Position numbers and translations under genes: made by a program
Notes under the pieces: generated by a model
What the model saw: the letters and a program-made list of their open reading frames with translations, nothing else
Database searches by the model: none
What the model was told of the DNA's origin: nothing
Assembly (NCBI GenBank): GCA_016218365.1
Contig: JACREF010000009.1
Location: 1 to 64,000, forward strand
Origin: Gammaproteobacteria bacterium
Lineage (GTDB): Bacteria; Pseudomonadota; Gammaproteobacteria; SZUA-140
Length of the DNA stretch: 64,000 nt
Direction of reading: 5' to 3'
Shown here: positions 47,786 to 57,161 of the stretch, piece after piece
How the letters are laid out: the number at the start of each line of letters is the position of its first letter
Position numbering within the stretch: position 1 is the stretch's first letter

Positions 47786-49138
47786 ATGATATCCGATGGC
47801 GGCGTGCCGGCTTTGCTGGCGGTGATGCTGGCGTTACATTGCGGTCAGGCCGGTGCCGAGAATCTGCTGGATGTCTACCGGCTGGCGGCTCAGCATGATC
47901 CGCAGTATCTGGCCGCGGATGCGGCCCATCTGGCGGCCAGCGAGGCACGGACGCAGGGGCGGGCGCTGTTGCTGCCGACCTTGAACCTGAATGCCAGTGT
48001 CTCGACCGGAACCCAGGAGATACTTTCGGCCTCTGCCGGCAGCGCCTACAGCACCAGTGTCGGCAAGCGTTACGACAACGATACCACCGTGTATGGCCTG
48101 AGGCTGGTGCAGCCGATCTTCCGTTTTGACAGCTTGGTCCAGCAGGGTTTGGCCGGGGCCAGGGTGGCGCGTGCCGAGGCCGAGTTCGGTGACGAGCAGC
48201 AGGCGATGATGGTGCGGGTCGCCGAGGGCTATTTCAATGTGCTGGCGGCCCGTGATTCGGTTGATTTTGCCGAGGCCGAGCGCAAGTCGATTGAGCGGCA
48301 GCTGGAGCAGACCCGGCAGCGTTTCAAGGTCGGCTTGGTGGCGATCACCGATGTCCACGAGGCCCAGGCGGCATTTGATCTGGCCACCGCTCAGGAGATC
48401 GATGCTCGCGATCAGCTGGCCAGTGCCATCGAGGCCTTGCGCCAGTTGACCGGCATGCAGCACGACGCGCTCGACCGGGTGGCCGAAGAGATCCCGCTGG
48501 CAGGACCCGACCCCGCTGATATCGAGTTATGGACGCAGCGGGCGCTGGACGGGAATCTGAAGATGCAGGCCGCCCGTTTTGCCGAGCGTGAGGCCTATCA
48601 TGGCAAGTTGGTCACCCGGGCCGGTCATCTGCCCAATATCGATGCGGTTGCCGATTACTCCCGCAGCGACATCAAGAGTGGTACCTTCATGGGGGATCGT
48701 GAGGTCGAGGACACCTCGGTGGCGGTACAGATGACGATGTCACTGTTTGCTGGTGGTGCCACCCAGTCACGGGTCAGGGAATCTGCCCAGCGTCATGAGC
48801 AGGCCGTCCAGATCCTTGAGCAGCAACGGCGTCTGACCGTGCGTCAGGTACGCGATGCCTATCGCAGTGTGCTGGCAGATATCCAGCGCGTGATGGCGTT
48901 GAAGCAGGCCGTGGTGTCGGCGCAGAGTGCACTCAAGGCCAATGAGGCAGGATACTCGGTCGGTACCCGGACCTCGGTCGATGTGCTGGGGGCCAGGCGG
49001 GAGCTGTTCAAGGCGCAGCGCGATTATTCACAGGCCCGCTACCGTTATCTGCTTGATACCTTGCGGCTGAAGCAGGCCACCGGTCAGTTGACCGCGCAGG
49101 ATATCGAACTGGTCAACGGCTGGACCGTTCACGGCTGA
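47786..49138 (+). CDS. tolC: Outer-membrane channel protein TolC
   Basis: TolC is the outer-membrane duct for type I secretion and multidrug efflux. The 450-residue protein has a signal peptide (about 1-25) and the TolC repeat domain: ENLLDVYRLAAQHDPQYLAA, the ARFAEREAYHGKLVT type helix, and two structural repeats separated by QMTMSLFAGGATQSRV. It is downstream of the pcm gene (17 bp). It could serve the RND adaptor at 39093. The gene end overlaps the convergent waaA by 10 bp. Confidence 0.93.
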   Translation: MISDGGVPALLAVMLALHCGQAGAENLLDVYRLAAQHDPQYLAADAAHLAASEARTQGRALLLPTLNLNASVSTGTQEILSASAGSAYSTSVGKRYDNDTTVYGLRLVQPIFRFDSLVQQGLAGARVARAEAEFGDEQQAMMVRVAEGYFNVLAARDSVDFAEAERKSIERQLEQTRQRFKVGLVAITDVHEAQAAFDLATAQEIDARDQLASAIEALRQLTGMQHDALDRVAEEIPLAGPDPADIELWTQRALDGNLKMQAARFAEREAYHGKLVTRAGHLPNIDAVADYSRSDIKSGTFMGDREVEDTSVAVQMTMSLFAGGATQSRVRESAQRHEQAVQILEQQRRLTVRQVRDAYRSVLADIQRVMALKQAVVSAQSALKANEAGYSVGTRTSVDVLGARRELFKAQRDYSQARYRYLLDTLRLKQATGQLTAQDIELVNGWTVHG

Positions 49139-50409
49139 TCCTTGTCAAGGAAGGGGATCAGCAGCTGCACGGTACGCTCCAGCGCCCCGCGGTTCTCCGC
49201 CACCACCCGGGCGCCCGCTTCACCCATCCGGGTGCGCAAGGTGCTGTCGGCCAGCAATTCTGTGACGGCGCTGGCCACGGCGCGGGCGGTGCTCGGCAGT
49301 TGCCGGGCGGCACCTGCGGCGAGCAGCAGCTGACTCGCCGCGCTGAAGTTATACATATGGGGACCAAACAGCACCGGCCGTGACAGCGCGGCAGGTTCAA
49401 GGATGTTGTGTCCGCCGGTTGCCACCAGGCTGCCGCCGACAAACGCGACATCACTGGCGGCATAGAACTGTTTCAGTTCCCCCATGGTATCTCCAACAAA
49501 GATGTCATGCTGCCGGGTACACGGGGTCTGCATGCTGCGGCGGTTGATGCAAAACCCCTGGGCGATACACATCTCGGCGACCTTATCAAAACGCTCGGGG
49601 TGGCGCGGAACCAGGATCAGCAAGGCATCCGGCAGGTGGTTGCGGATCAGCTGGTGGGCCTGCAACAGCAGCGCATCTTCTCCTTCGTGGGTGCTGGCGG
49701 CGATCCATACCGGACGCTGTTCACCCACTTGCTGACGTAGCGCCTGGGCCTCTTCATACAGGCTGGGTGGCAGGTCGAGATCAAACTTGATATTGCCTGT
49801 GACCCGGATCGTCTCGGTGCTGGCGCCAAGGGCGCGCAGTCGTTGCGCCTCGGCCGCGGTCTGCACGGCCAGCAGACTGACACAGCGCAGGGTATCGCGT
49901 GTAAGTTGCCCGGCACGACGATAGCGGTGGGCAGAATGCTCTGACAGACGGGTATTGGCCATCAGTACCGGTATATGATGGCGCTGGCACAGTCGGAACA
50001 GGTTGGGCCAGATCTCCGTTTCCATGACGATCAATGCGCGCGGATGGACCTGCCGGATCAAGCGCCCGGTCATTGAGGGCAGATCATAGGGCATGAAGCA
50101 ATGGTAGACGGTTTCTCCCAGCTGTTTGCGGATCAGCTCTGACCCTGTGATGGTGGTGGTGGTGACCAGGAACGGTGCGGACGGGAAATGTCTTTTCAGT
50201 GCGGCGAGCAGTGGCAGCGCGGCCTGCGCCTCGCCAAAGGATACGGCGTGAATCCAGATTGCTCCGGCAGGGATGTTGTGCGGGATAAAACCAAAACGTT
50301 CAGACCAGCGTGTGCGATATGCACGGTTGTACAGGCTGCGCCACAGCAGGCGCAGCAGGGCGACGGGCAGCAATAACACCAGCAGCATATTGTAGAGTGA
50401 GCGTGTCAC
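49129..50409 (-). CDS. waaA: 3-deoxy-D-manno-octulosonic acid transferase WaaA
   Basis: WaaA (KdtA) attaches Kdo to lipid IVA in lipopolysaccharide synthesis. The GTG at 50409 gives 426 residues, the family length; the longer ORF starts are unlikely. The N-terminal membrane anchor YNMLLVLLLPVALLRLLW is followed by the GT30 domain. IWIHAVSFGEAQAALPLL, VMETEIWPNLFRLC and GEDALLLQAHQLIRN are conserved. Its 3' end overlaps the tolC end, so the two convergent genes have no intergenic space. Confidence 0.95.
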   Translation of the reverse strand: MTRSLYNMLLVLLLPVALLRLLWRSLYNRAYRTRWSERFGFIPHNIPAGAIWIHAVSFGEAQAALPLLAALKRHFPSAPFLVTTTTITGSELIRKQLGETVYHCFMPYDLPSMTGRLIRQVHPRALIVMETEIWPNLFRLCQRHHIPVLMANTRLSEHSAHRYRRAGQLTRDTLRCVSLLAVQTAAEAQRLRALGASTETIRVTGNIKFDLDLPPSLYEEAQALRQQVGEQRPVWIAASTHEGEDALLLQAHQLIRNHLPDALLILVPRHPERFDKVAEMCIAQGFCINRRSMQTPCTRQHDIFVGDTMGELKQFYAASDVAFVGGSLVATGGHNILEPAALSRPVLFGPHMYNFSAASQLLLAAGAARQLPSTARAVASAVTELLADSTLRTRMGEAGARVVAENRGALERTVQLLIPFLDKDQP

Positions 50410-50515
50410 AATGAAAGATCCCGTTAGATCGTGCCGATTGTAGCACAGCCCCCGGCGCAACTTGTGACGGCCGCTGTGGCTGCAGTAGAATCGCAGGTAG
50501 TGGCGGTGGCTGACA

Positions 50516-51445
50516 GTGTCTGATATCAATACCAGGGAAATATACGCATATTGGCAGCCACGTTACTGGATGACGTGGCTGCTGTTTGCATTGATGTGGT
50601 GTCTGGCGCGACTGCCATTTCACTTGCAGATGCGTATCGGGCGGATGGCGGGGTACGGGCTGGCGGTGATCCCATCCCGCCGCCGCCATGTCGCCGCTGT
50701 CAATCTTGCGCTCTGCTTTCCCGGGTTGAGTCACGCCGAACGGCAGCTCCTGCTGCATCGCCATATGATCTCGTTGGGCCAGTCGCTGGTGGAGACCGCG
50801 ATCAGCTGGTGGACGCCCACGCGCCGGCTGCTACCCCTGATCAAACTGGAGGGACTGGAGCACTATCAGCTGGCCAGGGCGCAAGGTCGCGGGGTTATCC
50901 TGCTGATCGGGCATTTCGTTCATATGGAGTTGATTGGACGGTTGCTGGCCTTGCATGCCCCGTTGCACATCAGCTATCGGCGTAACAAGAACCTGCTGTA
51001 TGACGCGATGTTGCGGCGGGTGCACGGCCGCCATTGTTCCGGCTTGATCGCACATACCGATTTACGTGGTATGTATCAGGTGCTGGCTGACAACGAAGCC
51101 TTGTGGTACGCGCCGGACCAGAACTACGCGGGCAAGCTGAGTGCCTTTGTGCCATTTTTTGGTGTCCCGGCGTCGACGATTACTGCGACATCGCGCATTG
51201 CCAGGCGCAGCGGCGCAGCGCTGATCCTGGTGTCTCCCGAGCGGCTGTCCTCAAGCCAGGGCTACCGGATTGTTCTGTCGGCACCGTTGCAGGGTTTTCC
51301 AGGTGAAGATGAGGTGGCCGATGCGGCACGCATCCTTGGCTGCCTTGAGCAGCATGTGCGCAAGATCCCTGATCAGTACCTGTGGGTACACCGCCGTTTC
51401 AAGACCCGGCCGCCCGGGATGCCGGATGTATATCGACGCGGGTGA
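50516..51445 (+). CDS. lpxL: Lipid A biosynthesis acyltransferase LpxL/HtrB-type
   Basis: This late acyltransferase adds a secondary acyl chain to Kdo2-lipid A at the inner membrane. The 309-residue protein starts at GTG 50516 and has an N-terminal membrane segment. The catalytic H-x4-E box reads GHFVHMELIG. The motif SYRRNKNLLYD and DQNYAGKLSAFVPFFG are further acyltransferase signatures. It is divergent from waaA, and its 3' end overlaps the following EptA-like gene on the opposite strand by 47 bp. LpxM is a less likely assignment. Confidence 0.92.
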   Translation: MSDINTREIYAYWQPRYWMTWLLFALMWCLARLPFHLQMRIGRMAGYGLAVIPSRRRHVAAVNLALCFPGLSHAERQLLLHRHMISLGQSLVETAISWWTPTRRLLPLIKLEGLEHYQLARAQGRGVILLIGHFVHMELIGRLLALHAPLHISYRRNKNLLYDAMLRRVHGRHCSGLIAHTDLRGMYQVLADNEALWYAPDQNYAGKLSAFVPFFGVPASTITATSRIARRSGAALILVSPERLSSSQGYRIVLSAPLQGFPGEDEVADAARILGCLEQHVRKIPDQYLWVHRRFKTRPPGMPDVYRRG

Positions 51446-53111
51446 CGGAGCGGGGGCAGATGGCTTCAGCATTATACGCCGCGGTGGAGGTTGATATCCG
51501 GGGTGATAGGGGCCGCTTGTCGAGCGTCATATAGCCCGAGTTGCCACCGATATCCTGGCCAGTGACATAATATCGCCCGGGCAGTTCATTTGGATTAGTG
51601 ATGCTATAGCCAAGCAGCAGCGCGATTTTTTTGCCAATCTCGTAGTGGGTGGGTTGTGACAGGTCTGTTATTCGGCGCAGCGTTTCAGCTTGCAGGTGCT
51701 GACCGTAGATGACCAACGGGACCCGGGTCGTCTCAACCTGCAGATGGATGTGGCCAAATTTTCCGGTTTCACCGAGCAATTCGGCATGATCGGCTGTGAA
51801 GAGCAGCAAGGTTCGTCCTGTGCTGTGGGCCTTCAAATGCTGGATGATCTCGTTGACCAGGGAATCGGTGAACAGTATGGAGTTGTCGTAGCTGTTCGTC
51901 ATATAGTTGGCAAAATCGAGATTTGCGGTAGGATAGCGGGCAAATGCAGGCGGATACTGGCTATCATAGGGGCTGTGAGAATTTCGTTGATGCAAGATAA
52001 TGAAGTTGCGCTTTGATAGATCGATCTGTTGTAGCTGGTCTAGCAATGCGCGGTCCTTGTGAATGGCGAAGTCATCTTCCAGGTCATCCCGGGTCTTGAA
52101 GTTATCGATGAAGCGTTCGCCTACATATGTCGCAAGGTTGGCGGTTTGGGCGGAGATGTAATGAGTAGTGAACCCTTGCTGCTTGGCAAGTTTGAAAAGA
52201 TTGGAATCCATCCTGATCAGATGTTCGAAATTTCCTGGCTCGCGCTGGATATTGTAGAACATCGGCAGAGACACCTTGGTGGTCACCCCGGCGGAGTAGG
52301 CGACGGTGGCGAATATCTCGGAGGATGTGGCCAGGCGCTGCAGGTTTGGCGTGGTGTCGCGTGAATATCCGAACAGGCTCATATGAGACGCGCTGAGGCT
52401 CTCGCCCATTATGATGACAATATTGTCGGCTTGTGGTTCAGTGATCCTGTTGCTCTGGTACGCTTGGCAGGAATTGCCAGTGGTCTCTCCGGACAGCCGG
52501 TGGGGCAGGTCGCGACCAAGAAAATATGAAACAGCGTACAACGAGTTGGTGACGGCATACTCGCGTGGATTCGGATAGAATGTCTGTGCGATCGCCCCGG
52601 GGCTGTGTGCCCGGACCGGAAGGATCGAGAAGAGCACGACCAGAGGTAGCCAGACCAGCGGCAGCCGTAGCCGCCAACGTTGCGTGGATCGAAACAACAG
52701 CGTCAGCAGGATGAGTTCCGCTACAATCAGCGAGATGGGTAGCGCCAGATGTCCAAGCAGTTTTCCGAGCGTCTCCATGATCTCGTCGCTTTCGGAAAAC
52801 AGCAGTGTGACGGCCTGCGGCGAGATAAGCGAGCCGAAATAAGAGAAGTGCATGAGCTCGGCGAGCTGGAGCAGGGCCAGTACCAACGACAGGATAAAGA
52901 ACAGCAGCATCGAACCGGACAAGCCCAGCGAAAAGACCGTCATCAGGACGATGAAGGACGACCCGCTGAAGCGGGCCTGGTACCCGCTTTGATAAATCTG
53001 GAAGATATGGTCTGGGGTCAGGACGATCAATGCGCAGGCCGCTGCCAGCAGCAGGTGGCGCAGCATACGCAGGCCAGTGGTAGCAAGGAACATCTTGAGG
53101 GCAGGGTTCAT
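51399..53111 (-). CDS. Sulfatase-fold phosphoethanolamine transferase (EptA-like)
   Basis: The 570-residue protein has five N-terminal membrane segments (about 18-190) and a periplasmic sulfatase-type domain (about 220-520). The metal/nucleophile region shows IVIIMGESLSASHMSLFGYS and the putative catalytic threonine in SAGVTTKVSLPM. FTADHAELLGETGKFGH carries the second metal site. Such enzymes add phosphoethanolamine to lipid A or core sugars. The C-terminal stretch from about 525 lacks family character and is antisense to the lpxL end. Confidence 0.9.
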   Translation of the reverse strand: MNPALKMFLATTGLRMLRHLLLAAACALIVLTPDHIFQIYQSGYQARFSGSSFIVLMTVFSLGLSGSMLLFFILSLVLALLQLAELMHFSYFGSLISPQAVTLLFSESDEIMETLGKLLGHLALPISLIVAELILLTLLFRSTQRWRLRLPLVWLPLVVLFSILPVRAHSPGAIAQTFYPNPREYAVTNSLYAVSYFLGRDLPHRLSGETTGNSCQAYQSNRITEPQADNIVIIMGESLSASHMSLFGYSRDTTPNLQRLATSSEIFATVAYSAGVTTKVSLPMFYNIQREPGNFEHLIRMDSNLFKLAKQQGFTTHYISAQTANLATYVGERFIDNFKTRDDLEDDFAIHKDRALLDQLQQIDLSKRNFIILHQRNSHSPYDSQYPPAFARYPTANLDFANYMTNSYDNSILFTDSLVNEIIQHLKAHSTGRTLLLFTADHAELLGETGKFGHIHLQVETTRVPLVIYGQHLQAETLRRITDLSQPTHYEIGKKIALLLGYSITNPNELPGRYYVTGQDIGGNSGYMTLDKRPLSPRISTSTAAYNAEAICPRSVTRVDIHPASRAAGS

Positions 53112-53219
53112 GGATGTCGGATTCGATCGGGTTGCTCAGCGCGCGCATGACGTCATGGAGTACAATATCATCGTACATTATACAGTAATTATCGGCGGGC
53201 AAGACTTTTAGGTGGGTTA

Positions 53220-54239
53220 ATGAATATTTGCCAGGTAATATGCAGTGCTGGGCATGGCGGCCTGGAGCGACATTTTGCCGATCTGTGCAACGGGCTGAGT
53301 CAGCGTCATAAAGTCGTCGCGCTGGCGCCATCCGGTTATCAGGGCCGCTTGGTCCCGGCGGTTGATTACCGGGCCCTCCCTTTGGACAGCTGGCGGTATA
53401 ATCCTGTAGCCCTGCTTAGATTATTGGCAGAGATACGGCGGTGTGAGCCGGACATTGTCCATGCCCAGGCCAATAAGGCGACGAGCATGGTGGGCAGTCT
53501 GGCGAGGTGGATCAGCGCAAAGCGGGTGGCGACAATTCATAACCAGCGGCGCAATGTCATGATGTTTGCCGGCTACGATCATGTCATTGCGGTCGGCCAG
53601 CAGGCGGCCGCGCAAATCACTGGATCCCCGGTCAGTGTGGTATTTAATGGCATTGCGGCATCGCGGGAAATGGTCACGCGAAACCCGGCCGTTCTGCGGA
53701 AACGATTTTCCATCGATGACCCGCGTCCATTGGTGATTGCGCTGGGGCGGATGGTGCCCGCCAAGGGATTTGATGTGCTGCTTGAGGCCTGGCGCGGCAT
53801 TGATGCCTGCCTGTTGCTTATTGGTGATGGCCCGCAACGATCGTTGCTTGAAAAGCAGGCCAATGATCTGGGGTTGCGCGGCAATGTGAGGTTTGTCGGG
53901 TATTGTGCTGATGCAGCGCAGTTGCTGTGGCATGCCGATCTGCTGGTGATCTCGTCCCGCAATGAAGGTTTCCCGTATGTCCTGGTCGAGGCGTTGCATG
54001 CGCGCCAGGTGGTCATATCAACCAGTGTTTCAGGTGCGCTGGATGTATTGCCGGCGGAGTATCGCGTAAGCTGCGGGAGTGCTGCGGCCTTGCATGACAA
54101 GGTGCAGTGGGCGCTGGACAATATTGAGCTGCTCAGGAAGATGTATGAGCCGGTGTGGTTGATGGCGCATCAGGAGTTGACCATCGAGAGCATGGTTGGC
54201 AGGACCGGGGCGATCTATCAAGGCTTGTTAGAAGGATAA
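53220..54239 (+). CDS. Glycosyltransferase, GT4-type
   Basis: The 339-residue protein is a GT-B glycosyltransferase: CSAGHGGLERHFADLCNGL in the N-domain, and VIALGRMVPAKGFDVLLEAW with SSRNEGFPYVLVEALHARQVV (the EX7E-type motif) in the C-domain. It probably adds a core or O-antigen sugar; the sugar is unknown. GC content of this gene is lower than that of housekeeping genes here. AGGTGG lies 4 nt before the ATG. It opens a plus-strand unit with the methyltransferase at 54246. Confidence 0.9.
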   Translation: MNICQVICSAGHGGLERHFADLCNGLSQRHKVVALAPSGYQGRLVPAVDYRALPLDSWRYNPVALLRLLAEIRRCEPDIVHAQANKATSMVGSLARWISAKRVATIHNQRRNVMMFAGYDHVIAVGQQAAAQITGSPVSVVFNGIAASREMVTRNPAVLRKRFSIDDPRPLVIALGRMVPAKGFDVLLEAWRGIDACLLLIGDGPQRSLLEKQANDLGLRGNVRFVGYCADAAQLLWHADLLVISSRNEGFPYVLVEALHARQVVISTSVSGALDVLPAEYRVSCGSAAALHDKVQWALDNIELLRKMYEPVWLMAHQELTIESMVGRTGAIYQGLLEG

Positions 54240-54245
54240 CATGAC

Positions 54246-54971
54246 GTGCGCTTGACGGCAGAGTTGCTTGCATATCTTGGCGACGAGAAGTATTCAAACG
54301 CACTGCCGGTGCGTTTTGAACGCGAAGCCGTTGACTGTGAATACCGCTCACGCTTTGATGTGTTGCGCGAGCTGTGTCGCGGCAAGCGAGTGATTCATGT
54401 GGGCTGTGTTGATCATGACGTGATGTCCATTGAAAAAAAGATCCAGCGCGGCAAATGGCTGCACAAGGAGTTGTGTACTGTCACGGCAGCATGTTTTGGC
54501 GTGGATATTCGCCAGGACGGGATCGAGTATATCCGGGATGTGTTGGGGTATGATCAGGCGGCGGTGCTGGATATCTTGCACGATGCAGATGACAGGCTGG
54601 ATCAGGAGACGTGGGATTACATCTTATTGCCCGAAGTGCTTGAGCATATCCCCGATCCGCGGGCCTTTCTTGCGGCGCTGGGGGACCGGTTTCGTGGCAA
54701 GGTCGGCGAGTTGGTCATTACGGTTCCCAACGCCTTTTCCAGAGAGAATGCCCGGCATGCAGCAATGGAGGTCGAGATCATTAATAGCGATCACTGCTTC
54801 TGGTTTACCCCCTATACACTGTCGCGGATTGTGACCAAGGCAGGCATGTCAGTCGAGCAGATCGTCATGTGTCGTCACGGCATTGTCAAGAAGCGGGCAT
54901 TGTTTAGAAACGCATACTATCGGCGACATCCAATGCTGCGCAATAATATCGTGGCCCGCATACGGCTTTAG
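54246..54971 (+). CDS. SAM-dependent methyltransferase in the LPS cluster
   Basis: The 241-residue protein shows KRVIHVGCVDHDVMSIEKK in motif I and EVLEHIPDPRAFLAALGD in the later helix. Start is GTG at 54246, with AAGG about 8 nt upstream; it follows the glycosyltransferase by 6 bp. An overlap of 4 bp with the convergent methyltransferase at 54968 ends the unit. It may methylate a sugar of the O-antigen; this is inference from context. Confidence 0.85.
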   Translation: MRLTAELLAYLGDEKYSNALPVRFEREAVDCEYRSRFDVLRELCRGKRVIHVGCVDHDVMSIEKKIQRGKWLHKELCTVTAACFGVDIRQDGIEYIRDVLGYDQAAVLDILHDADDRLDQETWDYILLPEVLEHIPDPRAFLAALGDRFRGKVGELVITVPNAFSRENARHAAMEVEIINSDHCFWFTPYTLSRIVTKAGMSVEQIVMCRHGIVKKRALFRNAYYRRHPMLRNNIVARIRL

Positions 54972-55570
54972 TGCTTTTTGAAAATGGCGCAACATTGGCG
55001 CCAGCGCAACGATGGTATCAGGAAACGCAGCAGGCGTAGCCGGCGGTAATAGCGTCGGTCATCCACCCGGACTGACGCTGAGGTGATCAGCCTCAGGTCC
55101 GGCAGGGTGGTGGTAACTCGCTGCACCAGTGTCGCCGGATCGGGACGGTACATGGTGTCAATGGGGTCGCCATGATGCCGGTACCTTTCCGGCACGGTCA
55201 GGACAAGATACCCGCCTTTTTTCAGCAATAGCGAAATGTTATTTAGTGTGCGATCGATGTCGCGTACATGTTCCAGCATGCTGGAACAGATGGCGAGGTC
55301 AAAGGTTCTGCCAGTGCAGGCCTGGATAAAGGCGGTCTCTGGTTGCGTGATATCGCAGCATATATCAATGCCATCACCTGATTTGGCGTCCAGATAACAA
55401 ATATTCATGCCACGTTTAAGCAGTGGCGCAAACAGGTTGCCGTGGATGTGCGGCTGGATGACTTCTCGCAGTTGGCGTGTCGATGAGCCAATATCGATTA
55501 CATCTGCCCCGTGGGGCAGGGCAAGCTTCGCGATTTCGTCCCTGATCCAGGCCGATTCATCGGTAAACAT
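54968..55570 (-). CDS. SAM-dependent methyltransferase in the LPS cluster
   Basis: The 200-residue protein has VIDIGSSTRQLREVIQPHI in motif I and SMLEHVRDIDRTLNNISLLLK as the EH-box helix, typical of class I methyltransferases from LPS loci. The ATG at 55570 is preferred over a TTG 36 bp upstream. The C-terminus is rich in Arg and could bind a membrane or glycan. It is convergent with the methyltransferase at 54246 and overlaps it by 4 bp. Specific substrate unknown. Confidence 0.84.
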   Translation of the reverse strand: MFTDESAWIRDEIAKLALPHGADVIDIGSSTRQLREVIQPHIHGNLFAPLLKRGMNICYLDAKSGDGIDICCDITQPETAFIQACTGRTFDLAICSSMLEHVRDIDRTLNNISLLLKKGGYLVLTVPERYRHHGDPIDTMYRPDPATLVQRVTTTLPDLRLITSASVRVDDRRYYRRLRLLRFLIPSLRWRQCCAIFKKH

Positions 55571-55753
55571 GTGAAGTTTCTCGTCGGTTAAATGAAATAT
55601 GGCCAATGGGTAATGTCAGCGTTGCTCAGCCTGTTGCCGCCGATATCAAACGGTGTCTGTCAGTCCAGTATATGAGATTTTTATCACTATGTAATTTTTA
55701 GAAAGTCGTGCAGTGGAAACGGCAAATATGCGAGAGGCGAAAGGAAGGTCCGA

Positions 55754-57124
55754 TTGTTCTGGCGGGTCCGCCAATGTTTACAGTGCGGCTCCCGGTATCA
55801 TATCATACAATTTATACGTATTTTGAGCGAACCGATTGTGAATGCTGAGTCTGGCGGATCATCAGTGACGGCTGCTGTTCAGGCCGAATCCAGGGGTGGG
55901 GCGGCGTGCAGCAGGTTGCTGGCAGCGTCGCGTCTGCTAGTGCTGATACTGCCGCAGCTGCTGGTGGTGAGTGCGACGGCCGCCGACTCGGCGATCACAC
56001 TGGTTGCGCTGATGTTTCTGATGTATAGCTGGTTGGCCGATGACTGGTCATGGATGGTGCGTCCCGCTGTCTGGATGCGTTGGGCGCTGGCGCTATGGCT
56101 GTGGATGTTGATTATCAGTCTCTTTGCCTATGATATTGACCATTCCTATCTTATGTCGCTGGCATGGATACGTTTCGTAATATTTTGCGCAGCACTCGAA
56201 CACTTGCTGCTTGATCAGGTCTGGTTGCGAAGATTATGGTGTAGCGCTGCCATGACGGCGGTCTTTGTGGCACTTGATGGGCTTTGGCAATATAAATTCG
56301 GCGCTGATTTTTTTGGCTATGAGAGGCACAGCGCCGATCGGTTGTCCGGGATGTTTCAGCGGCCGAAGATCGGCTCGTATCTGATGATGATGTTTATGCC
56401 TGTTGTCGTCGGTATGTACATTTATTTCGCACCAGAGAGATCCCGGCATTCCAGGTTGATCAGGATTGTGATTGGCGTGGTGATCATGGTCTTGATGGGC
56501 ACGATCTTCGTCAGTGGCGAGCGAATGCCATTTCTCCTTGCCTTGGCCGGTTGTCTGCTTTTATTGGTGCTGAGTTCTGGGCTGCGACGCAGGGATGTGC
56601 TGATTGCAGGAGTTTGTATGCTGGTGTCCGGGTCATTCTTTGTCAATCCGGTGAGCCTGAACAGGCAGCTTTCAACTGTGACCGATATCAAGCAGGTTGC
56701 TGAAACGGCATATGCCAAGGCCTGGAGCAGGGCATTTGATCTGGGGATGGATGCCCCGTGGCTGGGGCAGGGCGTGGACGCGTTTAGGTTTGCATGTAAT
56801 GACCCGGCCGTGGGCCACGCTGATAAAATAACTACCTGTTTTAAGCATCCGCATCATGTGTATCTGGAATGGTTTGAGTCCACGGGTATCATCGGTCTGA
56901 TCGGATTCATTGGGTTTGCTGTGGCCATATTGAGAATATTTTTGCGAGCTCATGGTTCCGGACAGCTTTCCATGATGAATTATGGTCCCTTGGCCTCTGT
57001 CTTGCTTGTTCTGTGGCCAATAGCGACGGCAGGGTCATTTTATGGAAGCTGGCGCGCCTGCCTGTTCTGGCTGATGCTGGGGTGGGGGTTGGCCGCTGTT
57101 CGTGGTGTGCAGGGTCGAATTTGA
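55754..57124 (+). CDS. O-antigen ligase/polymerase family membrane protein
   Basis: This protein has about 10-11 membrane segments after a polar N-terminus and the O-antigen ligase (Wzy-C) region RAFDLGMDAPWLGQGVDAF and HPHHVYLEWFESTGIIGLIG, which contains the conserved His. The TTG start at 55754 has AGGAAGG 5 nt upstream, giving 456 residues; a GTG at 55838 is the alternative with weaker ribosome binding. The product either ligates O-antigen to lipid A core (WaaL) or polymerises it; the sequence alone does not decide. Confidence 0.87.
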   Translation: MFWRVRQCLQCGSRYHIIQFIRILSEPIVNAESGGSSVTAAVQAESRGGAACSRLLAASRLLVLILPQLLVVSATAADSAITLVALMFLMYSWLADDWSWMVRPAVWMRWALALWLWMLIISLFAYDIDHSYLMSLAWIRFVIFCAALEHLLLDQVWLRRLWCSAAMTAVFVALDGLWQYKFGADFFGYERHSADRLSGMFQRPKIGSYLMMMFMPVVVGMYIYFAPERSRHSRLIRIVIGVVIMVLMGTIFVSGERMPFLLALAGCLLLLVLSSGLRRRDVLIAGVCMLVSGSFFVNPVSLNRQLSTVTDIKQVAETAYAKAWSRAFDLGMDAPWLGQGVDAFRFACNDPAVGHADKITTCFKHPHHVYLEWFESTGIIGLIGFIGFAVAILRIFLRAHGSGQLSMMNYGPLASVLLVLWPIATAGSFYGSWRACLFWLMLGWGLAAVRGVQGRI

Positions 57125-57161
57125 TAAAAGACTGTGAGCCGACGCAATTCGACCTGTTGTG

